Shown one piece after another: positions 40,353 through 49,915 of a DNA stretch of 64,000 nucleotides (position 1 is the first letter of the stretch; every line of letters starts with the position of its first letter). The notes under the pieces were generated by a model, which saw only the letters and a program-made list of their open reading frames with translations, made no database searches and was not told the origin of the DNA. The stretch lies in contig CAVQBG010000028.1 of assembly GCA_963710625.1 (NCBI GenBank), positions 1 to 64,000 on the forward strand, given 5' to 3'. Both the position numbers and the translations under genes were made by a program. This DNA comes from Sva-07 sp963710625. GTDB lineage: Bacteria > Actinomycetota > Acidimicrobiia > Acidimicrobiales > Ilumatobacteraceae.

Positions 40353-41774
40353 TCAGTCGTCGTACAGGGAGCGGACCACGTCGAGCCAGCGGAGCAGGTG
40401 GGTGTCGCCGAGGTGGGTGTCGATCGCTCGGGCCCTCGCTCCCTCACCCAGCTTGCGCCGGAACTCGTCGTCGTCGAGAATCCGGCAGACCGCCGCACCG
40501 AACTCCTCGAGGTCGGTCGGATCCTGCACCAGCAGACCCGACTCGCCATCGATGACCTGATCGACGAGACCACCGACCGCGCTGGCGATGACGGGTGTCC
40601 CCTTCAGCATCGCCTCGGCGGCGGTGAGGCCGAACCCCTCGGCGAGGCTCTTCTGCGCCACGACGTGGGCGTGACGCTGGAGTGCGTTGACGATCACCGC
40701 GTTCTCCTCGAGGTCGTGCATCGGCAGGCACACCAGCTGGACGCGGGAGCGAACCGCGTGCGGCAACTGACGCCACTGGTTCCAGCAGTCCTGCAACACC
40801 TGGCCACCCTCGGGGTCGTCGGCCACCGCCGACACGACCGGCCCCGCCAGAACCAGCTGGGCGGTCCGGCCCGAGTCGACGTACTCCGCGAACGCCTGCA
40901 TCACCCCGCCCATGTCCTTCATCGCGTCCCAGCGCGAGATCTGCACCACCAGCGGCACCTCCGGCCCCGGCGACGGGCCGGTGCGCACGACGTCGCACAT
41001 GCGCTCCACCCGGCCCGGTGAACCGTCGGTGCGCTCGAACACGGTGTCGCCCGGCGTCCCGTCGATCAGGCCGACGTGCGTGAGGATCGCCTCGACCGTC
41101 GCGTCGTCGAGATCCTGGTTCTTCGGCGCGAACGGGTCGATCGACGGCCAGATCACCGAGAGCCGTTCCGCCGACACCCAGTCGGGCGGGAACCGTCGAT
41201 CGGAGAACACGTAGTGGTCGACGAACGGTTCGAGGTACGGCCGCAGGAACTCCCAGCCGATCCGGCTGTACTCGTTCTGCTCGTCGAGACCGACGTGACA
41301 CCGCCACACCACCTTGCACCCGAGTCGCTTCGCGTGCTCCGCCAGCCCTGCGACCTGCGGGTCGTGCAAGATCACGATGTCGCCCTCGCGAGCATGCGCC
41401 GAGAGATCGTCCCTCTCCGGCTGCAGCGCGTCGACGTAGATCCGATGCTCCACGTCGCCGAGTTCTCCGCCGTCGCCGGGCGTGCCGTACAGATGGTTGT
41501 GCAACCGCTTGGTGACCTCGAAGAACTCCTGGTTCCCCTCGATCACCAACCAACGAGCATCGACCCCGACACCACGGATCAGGCCCAGCAGCACGTGCAG
41601 CATCTCGGCGACCCCACCACCAGCGGCGGTCGAGTTCACGTTGATCACGCTGCGCCCGTGCAATCGATCGAGCGCCTCCTGCGCCGCCTCGACGGCGAAC
41701 AGATTGGTACGGTCCGGCCCGATGACCGCAGAGAAGCGGAACGGATCCCGCGGTGTGATTGCAACGTGCTCCAT
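40353..41774 (-). CDS. GT4 glycosyltransferase, TreT (trehalose synthase)-like
   Basis: 473 residues. VINVNSTAAGGGVAEMLHVL is the hallmark loop of TreT-type trehalose glycosyltransferring synthases, which join NDP-glucose and glucose. Then DIVILHDPQVAGLAEHAKRL, WRCHVGLDEQNEY, VQISRWDAMKDMGGVMQAFA, and the GT-B donor site VVAQKSLAEGFGLTAAEAML with the EGFGLT-E motif. Trehalose or a related compatible solute is the likely product. It is convergent with tnaA. Confidence 0.83.
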   Translation of the reverse strand: MEHVAITPRDPFRFSAVIGPDRTNLFAVEAAQEALDRLHGRSVINVNSTAAGGGVAEMLHVLLGLIRGVGVDARWLVIEGNQEFFEVTKRLHNHLYGTPGDGGELGDVEHRIYVDALQPERDDLSAHAREGDIVILHDPQVAGLAEHAKRLGCKVVWRCHVGLDEQNEYSRIGWEFLRPYLEPFVDHYVFSDRRFPPDWVSAERLSVIWPSIDPFAPKNQDLDDATVEAILTHVGLIDGTPGDTVFERTDGSPGRVERMCDVVRTGPSPGPEVPLVVQISRWDAMKDMGGVMQAFAEYVDSGRTAQLVLAGPVVSAVADDPEGGQVLQDCWNQWRQLPHAVRSRVQLVCLPMHDLEENAVIVNALQRHAHVVAQKSLAEGFGLTAAEAMLKGTPVIASAVGGLVDQVIDGESGLLVQDPTDLEEFGAAVCRILDDDEFRRKLGEGARARAIDTHLGDTHLLRWLDVVRSLYDD

Positions 41775-41846
41775 GACCCAACAGTCTTGCCAACTCGCCG
41801 GACGTAGGCGCACATGGTCGGCCGTGAGTGCCGGTGAACCGGGAGT

Positions 41847-42290
41847 TCAGTCGTCGCCGAGGGCGCCCCATGACCCGGTGATCGTCGGTGAGACCGCCGT
41901 GGCGACGATCAGGTCGTCGACTCGGAGCGTGACCCGGGCCACGAGGTGGTCGACGAATTCGGCCATCGACTCGAACCCACCTCCCTCGTTGATCCGCCAC
42001 CAGTCCTTCTCGACGTCGAGATCGGCCCGGTGGACGTCGGTGGTCAGCTCTCTCGGCGTCGCGCCGGGCTGGGCCAGCACCTCACCGCGCAGATGCACCT
42101 CGAGGTCCGCTGGCATGACGGGCGCGTCGTGCTCGTCGGCAGCGGTCACGATGACGTCCTCGCGAAGGGTTGCGCCGAGGTCGGGATCGAATGGCGGAAC
42201 GTGGATCGAGTACGACACGACGAGCCTGCGTTCGCCCGGGTGTCCCTCGAGGGCCTCGACGCGCAATTGAGGATCGGCGATCGTCACCAT
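41847..42290 (-). CDS. Hypothetical protein, 147 residues
   Basis: A beta-rich protein beginning MVTIADPQLRVEALEGHPGE RRLVVSYSIHVPPFDP. Its regular strands with an immunoglobulin-like look continue through DVIVTAADEHDAPVMPADLE to a last part DWWRINEGGGFESMAEFVDH. No family is recognised and no export signal is seen. CATCAT lies six bases before the ATG. It may be a structural or binding domain. Confidence 0.6.
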   Translation of the reverse strand: MVTIADPQLRVEALEGHPGERRLVVSYSIHVPPFDPDLGATLREDVIVTAADEHDAPVMPADLEVHLRGEVLAQPGATPRELTTDVHRADLDVEKDWWRINEGGGFESMAEFVDHLVARVTLRVDDLIVATAVSPTITGSWGALGDD

Positions 42291-42413
42291 GTCTCGATGA
42301 TGAACGACCCCGCCCGGGTGCGCCAGAGACGATGGGCCCCAAGCGAGCCCGGTGGCGCGGTGAGATGACCTCTGGCCCTGTCCGCCCCGAACCCAGGGGC
42401 GGACACTGCATGC

Positions 42414-42830
42414 ATGGATCACGACACATTGGGGGTGATCCTCGACGTCACCCCGGGGGACCACGAAGGCTTCGAACGGCATCTGCTCGAAGGCATGGGC
42501 CACACGGTCACGGTGTGTCACGGGCCGGGCGACGACCCGTTCTGCCCGCTGCTCGAAGAGGGCGAATGCGAGTCGGTCAACCAGGCACACGGCGTCGTCT
42601 TCAAGCTCGATCTCGGTCGCGACTACCACCGCCAGATCCTCGAGCAGTACAAGCAGACACTCCCCGCCGGCATGCCGATCGCGGTCGCCGTCCAGCCGGG
42701 ACAGGAGACGACATACGCCGACCTTCTCGACGGGCTGTACGTCTGGAGCCACTCCCCCACGGCAGCGGAACTCGACGGCTTCGCCGCCCTCGTCGAAGCT
42801 GCCGACGATTCCGGTACGAGCGACAGGTAG
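42414..42830 (+). CDS. Hypothetical protein with conserved cysteines
   Basis: 138 residues. The central stretch VTVCHGPGDDPFCPLLEEGE CESVNQAHGVVFKLDL has three cysteines and resembles a pattern in small uncharacterised actinobacterial proteins that carry GP-x-PLLEEG-C. It has no signal peptide. GACACT ends six bases before the ATG, so leaderless expression is likely. It is followed 21 bases later by an ABC exporter pair but with an independent feel. Confidence 0.6.
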   Translation: MDHDTLGVILDVTPGDHEGFERHLLEGMGHTVTVCHGPGDDPFCPLLEEGECESVNQAHGVVFKLDLGRDYHRQILEQYKQTLPAGMPIAVAVQPGQETTYADLLDGLYVWSHSPTAAELDGFAALVEAADDSGTSDR

Positions 42831-42851
42831 GTCCGAGCGTCGGGCCGTGCC

Positions 42852-43544
42852 GTGTCGGTCGAACCGATCATCCAGCTCCACGGCGTCGAGAAGACCTATC
42901 GAACGGGCCGCGTCGACTATCTCGCGCTCCGCGGCGTCGACCTCGAGGTCATGCCGGGCGAACTCGTCGCGGTCGTCGGTCCCAGCGGGAGCGGCAAGTC
43001 GACGATCCTGAACCTGATCACCGGCATCGACCGACCGACCGCCGGCGACGTCATCGTCTCGGGCCGCGATCTCGAGGAGCTCGGCGAGGACGACCTCGCC
43101 GTCTGGCGAGGCGAACACGTCGGCATCGTCTTCCAGTTCTTCCAGCTCCTCCCCACGCTGACCGCTCGCGAGAACGTGATGCTCCCACTCGACTTCGCCG
43201 GGGTCGGATCGGTGAACGACCGTTCGGAGCGGGCCGCAGCGCGGTTGACCGACGTCGGACTCGGCGATCGGCTGGACCACTTCCCCTCGGAGCTGTCGGG
43301 CGGAGAGCAGCAGCGCGTGGCGATCGCCCGGGCGCTCGCGTGTGATCCCTCGCTTCTCGTCGCCGACGAACCGACCGGCAACCTCGACACCGACACCGCC
43401 GCGGACATGTTCTCGGTGATGGCCGACGTGAACCGAAACGGCACGACGGTCGTGTACGTCACCCACGATCCCGTCCTCGCCGAGCGCGCCCACCGCATCG
43501 TCTCGATTCGTGACGGACGCGTGATGGAGGGCGACGGTCCGTGA
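42852..43544 (+). CDS. ABC transporter ATPase (MacB/LolD type)
   Basis: 230 residues from a GTG. Walker A GPSGSGKSTILNLITG, Q-loop FQFFQLLPTLTARENV, signature ELSGGEQQRVAIARAL, Walker B SLLVADEPTGNLDT and switch His in VVYVTHD are all intact. The PTAGDV and FFQLLPTLTA stretches are typical of the lipoprotein/peptide-export MacB-LolD group. It overlaps the permease gene by four bases and must pair with it. Confidence 0.93.
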   Translation: MSVEPIIQLHGVEKTYRTGRVDYLALRGVDLEVMPGELVAVVGPSGSGKSTILNLITGIDRPTAGDVIVSGRDLEELGEDDLAVWRGEHVGIVFQFFQLLPTLTARENVMLPLDFAGVGSVNDRSERAAARLTDVGLGDRLDHFPSELSGGEQQRVAIARALACDPSLLVADEPTGNLDTDTAADMFSVMADVNRNGTTVVYVTHDPVLAERAHRIVSIRDGRVMEGDGP

Positions 43545-45907
43545 TCTCCGCCCACCGCCGCCGCTCGCTCAGGGAGTTGACGCGGCGACGTGGGCGCTCG
43601 ATCCTCACGATCGGAACGATCGCCGTGGCGGTCGCCGGCGTCTGGCTCTTCGCCATACCGGGCAACGTCGAGGACTCCCTCACCGCTCGGGTCCGATCGG
43701 ATGCGATGCACAACGCACGCCTGGCGCCGAACGCGGCCGACCTCACCGAGGCCGAACTCGCGGCGTTGCGAGCGGTCGACAACGTCGCCGCGCTGGACGT
43801 GCGCACGCTCGCCCGGACCGACATCCGAACCGACGGGCGCGTCCAGAGCGTGATCCTCGTCGGCGTCGACGAGTTCGAGCAGCAGCGTGTGAACATCGTG
43901 TCGCTCGACGCCGGAGAGTTCCCGGACACCCGGGGCGAGCTCGTCACCGACACCGAGAACGCTCGGACCGGTCGCCTCCGCGCCGACGTCGGCGACACCG
44001 TGGACCTGCGCACGTCGACCGGTGGATGGACCCCGTTCACGATCAGCGGCCGCGGCGGCACCCTCCGGTACTCGAGCGAGGTGGGCAACGACGCGCCGGT
44101 CGTGTACCTGTCGAACGACGACGTGCAGCGGGTGATGGACTACCCCGCGCCCAACTCGATCGACGTCGTCGCGATCGACACCTCACCGGAAGCGGTCGAC
44201 GCGTTGGTGACCGAAGTCCGCACGATGCTCGCCGCCGACCTCGCCGACCTCGCGTACTGGGACGTCCTCGAGGTCTGGCGGGACGGCACCTGGCCCGGGT
44301 CGGAGGACTTCCGCAACTTCGTCGTCGTCTTCTACGTGCTCGCCGCGGTGGCGCTCGTGGCCAGCCTCGTTCTGGTGTACACGACGATGAACTCCGTGGT
44401 GCGCGAGCAGACCCGGGAGATCGCCGTCATGAAGGCGATCGGCGGAAGGTCGCGCGTGATCGCCGGTGGGCTCATGGAGACCGCGCTCCTCCTCGGCACG
44501 ATCGCGACAGCGTCGGGAATCGCGATCGGCCTCCCGCTCAGCAACCGGCTGATGACGTTCATGAGCGACGAGTTCGGTGGGACACGTGTGCCGTGGCGGG
44601 TCAGCGGGCTCGCTGTCGTGTTGAGCGTCCTGGTCGGGATCGGCGGCACAGCGATCGCATCGTGGCCGGCGATGCGACGTGCGGCGCACATCACGGTCCG
44701 CGAGGCGATCGAGGACCACGGCGTCGTCGCGTCCTATGGATCGCGACGACTCGATCGGATCGCCACGAGGGTTCCGTTCGGGTCACGACGCACTCGGATG
44801 GGTGTCCGGAACGCGACGCGGCGTGCCGGCCGGACCGCCGCCACCGCCGCACCGATCGGACTGGCCGTCGGCACGATGCTCGCCTTCGGCTCGGTGCTGA
44901 TCACCGCCGTCGACGAGGACCTCAGGAGCTTCGACCTCGAAGGCGCCGACATCATCGTGTGGAACGCCGGACCGGGGCTGGACGCTCGTGCAGGAACACT
45001 GATGTCCTCGGTGCCCGAGGTCGACTTCGCCCATCCGATGGTCTACAGCAGCGTCGAACTCGACGGGGAGAAGTACGTGTGGGGCCTTCCCGCCAACAGC
45101 ACGTACGACCACGACGTGATTGCAGGTCGCTGGTTCACCGACGACGAGGCTGCGTCCGCGGCGCAGGTCGTCGTGCTGGGTGAGGCGGTCGCCAACCAGA
45201 CCGGGCTGACCGTCGGCGACGTCGTCGGGGTCGAGACCCGACGCGGTCCGATCGAGCTCGACGTGGTGGGCATCGACGGTCAGCTCGTCAACAACGGGCA
45301 GGGACTCTTCGTGCCCTACGAGACGGTCCTCGCCTACGAGGACTGGACGAGCGGGAACTACTGGGTGCGAACCGTGAGCGCGGACCCGGCCACCGTCGAT
45401 GCCGCCGCCGCCGGGATCCAGACCACCCTGGAGCGCAACGGCTACGCCGTCTCGCAGAGCCTGCGGTACATCGATCGCGAGCAGAACCAGGCCGAGAACC
45501 GCCTCATCGTCACCGTCGTGATGGCCATGGGTCTCCCGATCATCGCCATCGGCATGATCGGACTCGTCAGCGCGATGGTCAGCAACGTCGTCGATCGAAC
45601 ACGCGAGATCGGCATCCTGCGCAGCATCGGAGCACGGCGACGGGACCTCAGGGCGGTGTTCCGCGCCGAAGGCCTCGTGATCGCGGTGCTCGGCTGGCTC
45701 GCCGGCATCCCGATCGGGTACGCCCTCGCCCGTTTCATCCTGTGGGTGTTCGAACGCAAATTCGACGCGGCATTCACCTTCCGGTTCCCGCTGTGGCCGA
45801 TCGGTGTCGCGCTCGTCGTGACCGTGGTGCTGACCACCGCCGTGACCCGTCTCCCACTGCGACGGATCACGCGGATGCCGACGGGGAACGCGCTGCGTTA
45901 CGAGTAG
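43541..45907 (+). CDS. FtsX/MacB-type ABC permease
   Basis: 788 residues with two FtsX-like halves. One helix near residue 20 (TIAVAVAGVWLFAI) precedes a large extracytoplasmic domain; then helices around 265-375 with VVREQTREIAVMKAIGGRSR, a middle helix near 440, a second outside domain, and the last helices with RTREIGILRSIGARRRDLRA. This duplicated layout is that of actinobacterial exporters or mechanotransmitters with a MacB-type ATPase. The substrate is unknown. Its last ten bases overlap the convergent cysteine-synthase gene. Confidence 0.9.
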   Translation: MISAHRRRSLRELTRRRGRSILTIGTIAVAVAGVWLFAIPGNVEDSLTARVRSDAMHNARLAPNAADLTEAELAALRAVDNVAALDVRTLARTDIRTDGRVQSVILVGVDEFEQQRVNIVSLDAGEFPDTRGELVTDTENARTGRLRADVGDTVDLRTSTGGWTPFTISGRGGTLRYSSEVGNDAPVVYLSNDDVQRVMDYPAPNSIDVVAIDTSPEAVDALVTEVRTMLAADLADLAYWDVLEVWRDGTWPGSEDFRNFVVVFYVLAAVALVASLVLVYTTMNSVVREQTREIAVMKAIGGRSRVIAGGLMETALLLGTIATASGIAIGLPLSNRLMTFMSDEFGGTRVPWRVSGLAVVLSVLVGIGGTAIASWPAMRRAAHITVREAIEDHGVVASYGSRRLDRIATRVPFGSRRTRMGVRNATRRAGRTAATAAPIGLAVGTMLAFGSVLITAVDEDLRSFDLEGADIIVWNAGPGLDARAGTLMSSVPEVDFAHPMVYSSVELDGEKYVWGLPANSTYDHDVIAGRWFTDDEAASAAQVVVLGEAVANQTGLTVGDVVGVETRRGPIELDVVGIDGQLVNNGQGLFVPYETVLAYEDWTSGNYWVRTVSADPATVDAAAAGIQTTLERNGYAVSQSLRYIDREQNQAENRLIVTVVMAMGLPIIAIGMIGLVSAMVSNVVDRTREIGILRSIGARRRDLRAVFRAEGLVIAVLGWLAGIPIGYALARFILWVFERKFDAAFTFRFPLWPIGVALVVTVVLTTAVTRLPLRRITRMPTGNALRYE

Positions 45908-46839
45908 TGGTAGAGATCGCCGCTCAGGTACTTGAGGCCACTGTCGGGCTGCACGGTGACCACGGTGTGTCCCGGACCGAGATCGCGAGCGAGGCGGATC
46001 GCGCCGAGGATGCTCGCACCGCCACTCGGGCCGGTCCACACACCCTCGACACGCGCCAGTCGTCGCGCTGACTCGAAGGCGTCCTCGGTCGTCACCGTCT
46101 CGATCCGGTCGTAGGAGTCGTCGGTGATCAGCGGCGGGACGAACCCGACGCCGCCGCCCTCGATGCGATGCGTGCCCGGCGGGTGGCCGGAGATGACGGC
46201 CGACTCCGCCGGCTCCACCACGGTGCGTACGACGGCGGGCCAGCGCTCACGGATCGGACGCGACGTTCCCGTGAACGCTCCGCCGACACCCACGTACAGC
46301 GACAACCCGTGGATCTCGCCGTCGATCTGCTCGACGAGCTCGCGGCCGATGCCGAGGTACCCGTCGAGCAGGTCGACGTTGTTGAACTGATCGGTCGGGT
46401 GGGCACCCTCCTCCTCGACGATCTCCTCGACCCGTGTCATCAACTGCTGGATCAGCTCGGGGTGGATGCCGTCGTCGCTGTGGATCAGCTCGACGTCGGC
46501 GCCGAGAGCGCGCATCGTGGCGATCTTCTCCTCGGCGAACGCGTTCGACGACACGATCTTCAGCGGGTAGCCCTTGATGCTGCACACGAGGGCCAGCGAG
46601 CTGCCGGTCGAGCCGCCGGTGTACTCCACCACGGTCTGCCCCGGTTGCAGCGCGCCGCTGCGCTCGGCGCCCTCGATCATCGCCAGTGCCATGCGGTCCT
46701 TGTACGAACCGGTCGGATTGGCCGCCTCCAACTTCACCCACACGTCCGCGCTCTCGGGCCCGGGCAACGTCGACAGGCGGACGACCGGTGTGTTGCCGAT
46801 CGCTGCCAGCGCGCCGGGTCGGGGCAGGTCGTGTGCCAT
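45898..46839 (-). CDS. PLP-dependent cysteine synthase family protein
   Basis: 313 residues. IGNTPVVRLSTL starts the fold, Lys47 in NPTGSYKDRMALAMI forms the Schiff base, and VVEYTGGSTGSSLALVCSIK replaces the usual SGNTG loop. Further motifs are GVGGAFTGTSRPIRE and the C-terminal TVQPDSGLKYLSGDLY. The STGSS loop differs from standard CysK, so the natural substrates may differ from O-acetylserine and sulfide. The ATG follows GAGACT by six bases. Confidence 0.85.
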   Translation of the reverse strand: MAHDLPRPGALAAIGNTPVVRLSTLPGPESADVWVKLEAANPTGSYKDRMALAMIEGAERSGALQPGQTVVEYTGGSTGSSLALVCSIKGYPLKIVSSNAFAEEKIATMRALGADVELIHSDDGIHPELIQQLMTRVEEIVEEEGAHPTDQFNNVDLLDGYLGIGRELVEQIDGEIHGLSLYVGVGGAFTGTSRPIRERWPAVVRTVVEPAESAVISGHPPGTHRIEGGGVGFVPPLITDDSYDRIETVTTEDAFESARRLARVEGVWTGPSGGASILGAIRLARDLGPGHTVVTVQPDSGLKYLSGDLYHYS

Positions 46840-46901
46840 CGACCGAGTCTCGCGCAGCCGTCGAGGTGCACCCGACGGACCGCCGCTCGCGCCCCGGACC
46901 C

Positions 46902-47747
46902 TCAGCCGGCCGGCTCGACGCGCCACACCTCGCCATGTGACTTCACGTACCCGGCGCACGGCTCCCAGTGGGTGCCGAGCACCAGCTCGTCGGTGTCGGC
47001 GCGTCCGGCGAAGAACGCACGACGGGTCGCTTCGGCCCCGGCGGGGTCGACGTCGAACGAACTCCCCCACTCTGGATGCGTCGCCTGGCACACCATGTGC
47101 GAGAGATCGCCCGTGATCACGGCCCGCTCGCTGCCGCTCTCGATCAGCACGCTCACGTGGCCGGGCGTGTGGCCCGGTGTCGGCGTCAGCGACACGTGCG
47201 ACGTGAGCCGGGCATCGGTGGCCACGAGGTCGACCAGCCCCGCATCGATCACCGGCTGGATCGAGTCGGCGCGCAGCACCTGGTCCATCCCCGAGTCGTC
47301 GCGCTGCCAGTGCGCCCACTCGACGTCGGCGAAGAGATAGCGGGCGTTGGGGAACGTCGGCACCCACTCGCCGTCGACGAGGCGTGTGTTCCAGCCGACG
47401 TGGTCGACGTGAAGGTGCGTGCACAGCACCGTGTCGATCGACTCGGGCGGGAACCCGGCAGCGGTCAGGTCGGCGAGGAACGGCCCCGACCGCATGCTCC
47501 ACGACTCGACCGGCCGCTCCTTGTCGTTGCCGAGACACGTGTCGACCAGGATGCGCCGCCCGTCGCTCTCGACCACCAGCGCCCGGATCGTCATGTGCAC
47601 CTTGCCGTCGAGCGTCGCGTAATGCGGCACCATCCACTCGATCTCACGGATCCGATCCGCGCTCGCGTCGGGCAGCAGCCAGTGCGCAGCCGACGTGGTC
47701 GTCAGCTCTGCGATCTCGGTGACCCGTACCTCCCCGATCGTCCACAT
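46902..47747 (-). CDS. Metallo-beta-lactamase-fold hydrolase
   Basis: 281 residues. The metal-binding motif is THLHVDHVGWN, followed by TPGHTPGHVSVLIESG (His), VITGDLSHM (bridging Asp) and LGTHWEPC near the end (His). The general plan resembles quorum-quenching lactonases and related esterases (RILVDTCLGNDKERPVESW is typical of that group). Cytoplasmic; the substrate is unknown. CAGGCT lies seven bases before the ATG. Confidence 0.88.
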   Translation of the reverse strand: MWTIGEVRVTEIAELTTTSAAHWLLPDASADRIREIEWMVPHYATLDGKVHMTIRALVVESDGRRILVDTCLGNDKERPVESWSMRSGPFLADLTAAGFPPESIDTVLCTHLHVDHVGWNTRLVDGEWVPTFPNARYLFADVEWAHWQRDDSGMDQVLRADSIQPVIDAGLVDLVATDARLTSHVSLTPTPGHTPGHVSVLIESGSERAVITGDLSHMVCQATHPEWGSSFDVDPAGAEATRRAFFAGRADTDELVLGTHWEPCAGYVKSHGEVWRVEPAG

Positions 47748-47809
47748 GGATCCGAGCCTGCCAGGTGACCGTGGCCCCGGACGGAGCCGGGCAGCGCCAC
47801 CGCCACGGA

Positions 47810-48775
47810 TCAGTCGACGCCGGACGGTCGAACGCCGGCATCGCGACGGCGTGCCGCGATCTCCGAGTCGACTCCCGTGCGACGCCAGGCACCAGCATCG
47901 TCGGGACCGAAGCCGTGCGACGCCCACCCGGCTGCCTCACCCGGAGCGAACTTCAGGGCGAGCCAGTCGGACGCATCGGCGGGGCGGACGCCGGCGGCGA
48001 CCCATCGCGCCAACTTGCGATCCGGCAGCGAGGTCGAGGCCCACTCGTCGGCGACGTCGTCGGGCGCACCCGCTGCGAGCGCCACGTGTCGCCGAACCAC
48101 GTGCGGCGTCCAGCCGCCCTCGGGACGTTGCTCTCGTGCGGTGTCGACGTCGAAGCCGAGCTTGCGCAACATGCGGGCGACCTCGGGATCGTCGACCACC
48201 TCGATCCAGTCCGCCGTCTTCGAAGCCGAGAAACCCGCCTCCGACCATGCCGCAGCAACGGCGGCCGACACGCCGCGGCGCATCCACGCCGACGCCTGCT
48301 TCGGCTTGAGGCCGGCCTCGAGGGCGAATCCGAGCTCCTCGGGGGTCCGGCCGGCTCGCAGCTCGGCCAACGCCTTGCGCGGGGCGAAGCCATCGAGCGC
48401 GTCGAGCGCCGCGAGCTGTTCGACCTCGGTGATGTCGGCGTCGGTCGACGCCCACGGTGTGAACTGCGCTCCCGAGGTGAAGCCCCGGTCGATCGCTTCG
48501 AGGATGCGCTCGGCGTCGTAGCCATCCCAGACCTCGATGAACGCCGTGTCGGTGGGCAGCCCCCTCGCAACGAGTGATGCGCCGAATGCGACGTCGGGTG
48601 CCTGCCTGCCGACCCGTCGGTACTCGGTGATCTCCTCGGTGGTGAGCGACGAGTCGTACCAGCGGGCGGCATGCGGGGGCGGCAGGGTGCCATCGCGGAA
48701 CATGATCGTCACGACCGCATCGGGCAACCCCGATGCGATCCAACGCTCCCGGTCGTGTCGATCTTCGCGAGTCAT
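47810..48775 (-). CDS. Hypothetical helical repeat protein
   Basis: 321 residues made largely of repeated helical units with a Trp and a Gly-Phe or Gly-Val turn: LKPKQASAWMRRGVSAAVAA, AWSEAGFSASKTADWIEVV, KFAPGEAAGWASHGFGPDDA. The period is about 18-25 residues. The N-terminal part (RERWIASGLPDAVVTIMFRD) is less regular. It has no signal peptide and I recognise no named family. A protein-interaction scaffold is a reasonable guess. Confidence 0.6.
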   Translation of the reverse strand: MTREDRHDRERWIASGLPDAVVTIMFRDGTLPPPHAARWYDSSLTTEEITEYRRVGRQAPDVAFGASLVARGLPTDTAFIEVWDGYDAERILEAIDRGFTSGAQFTPWASTDADITEVEQLAALDALDGFAPRKALAELRAGRTPEELGFALEAGLKPKQASAWMRRGVSAAVAAAWSEAGFSASKTADWIEVVDDPEVARMLRKLGFDVDTAREQRPEGGWTPHVVRRHVALAAGAPDDVADEWASTSLPDRKLARWVAAGVRPADASDWLALKFAPGEAAGWASHGFGPDDAGAWRRTGVDSEIAARRRDAGVRPSGVD

Positions 48776-48886
48776 GGCGCCATGATTCTCGCGCACACTG
48801 GGGGATCGCCGGCGACCGGGGTCGCCACAGTGGGTTCCCGGGTCGGCGGCAGTTCGTCGACCGGCTCGACGTGAGAGGATCCGTAC

Positions 48887-49810
48887 GTGACCAGGATCCG
48901 ATCGAGTCGAACGAGCCGGGTGCGTGACAGGCGAGGCGCGTCCGGCGGTGGCGGCGCCGGGACCGGATCTCGGTTCGGACGTGGCGGGTTCGGTCGCAGT
49001 GCCGGATCCGGCCGCAGCCTCCCGATGAACCTCGGTGCGGGCGGTGGGATCATCGGGCTCATCCTCGTCGCCGCAGTGGTGATCCTGCCGCAGCTGCTCG
49101 GCGCGAGCAGCGACACCACCGTCGATCCCGTGCTCGACGAACCTGGCGGATCCACGGCGTGTGTCACCGAGATCGAACAGGTCGTGTGCGGCGCAGTCGA
49201 CGACGTGTCGCTCTACTGGGAGGACCAGTATCCGGCATCGTTCCAGGGTGCATACCCCGGCACCGACACCGTGTTCTTCGCCGGGGCGACCCAGACCGGA
49301 TGCGGACGAGCTTCGGCGCAGATCGGCCCGTTCTACTGCCCCGCCGATCAGCTCGTGTACTTCGACCTCGACTTCCTCCAGCGGCTCCAGGACGACTTCG
49401 GCGCCACCGGTGACCTCGCCGCGCAGTACATCGTCGCGCACGAGTACGGCCACCACGTCCAGAACGTCACCGGTATCGACGGACGGGTCCGCCAGCTCCA
49501 GCAGCAGTTCCCAGGTTCGGCGAACGAGTTCAGCGTCGCCCTCGAGTTGCAGGCCGACTGCTTCGCCGGAGCGTGGGCATCGTCGGTGGCGGAGCGCGGG
49601 CTGTTCGATCGCGAGGGCGAGATCGACGAGGCGCTCGGCGCGGCCGAAGCAGTCGGCGACGACCGGATCATGGAGGCCGCCGGCCAGGACGTGAACCCGG
49701 AGAGTTTCACCCACGGCAGCGCCGAGCAGCGCCGGACCTGGTTCGCGATCGGATTCGACAGCGGCGACCCCGAGCAGTGCCGCACCTTCGACGGCGCCCT
49801 CGCCCCCTGA
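48887..49810 (+). CDS. YpfJ-type neutral zinc metallopeptidase
   Basis: 307 residues. A Gly/Arg-rich cytoplasmic start is followed by one membrane helix, GGGIIGLILVAAVVILPQLL (about 52-71), so it is a type II membrane protein with the catalytic part outside. Zinc motif: IVAHEYGHHVQNVTG, and the third ligand lies in LELQADCFAGAWAS. The domain opens with EDQYPASFQGAYPGTDTVFF. The substrate is unknown. GAGGAT six bases before the GTG supports the start. Confidence 0.92.
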   Translation: MTRIRSSRTSRVRDRRGASGGGGAGTGSRFGRGGFGRSAGSGRSLPMNLGAGGGIIGLILVAAVVILPQLLGASSDTTVDPVLDEPGGSTACVTEIEQVVCGAVDDVSLYWEDQYPASFQGAYPGTDTVFFAGATQTGCGRASAQIGPFYCPADQLVYFDLDFLQRLQDDFGATGDLAAQYIVAHEYGHHVQNVTGIDGRVRQLQQQFPGSANEFSVALELQADCFAGAWASSVAERGLFDREGEIDEALGAAEAVGDDRIMEAAGQDVNPESFTHGSAEQRRTWFAIGFDSGDPEQCRTFDGALAP

Positions 49811-49839
49811 CCCGCGCCCGCCGGTTCCCGACACCCGAG

Positions 49840-49884
49840 TCTCAGCGGATCTGGTCGCGACTGCCGAAACCAGATCCGCTGAGA
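49840..49884. terminator. Bidirectional terminator hairpin
   Basis: A perfect 16-bp inverted repeat, TCTCAGCGGATCTGGT at 49840-49855 and its complement at 49869-49884, with a 13-base loop. It lies between the convergent stops of the metallopeptidase (49810) and the Rpf-like gene (49916). No U-run is evident, yet stem length and position make termination in both directions likely. Confidence 0.7.
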
Positions 49885-49915
49885 CGTGCGCGGCGGTGAC
49901 GGACCCGGGCCGGCC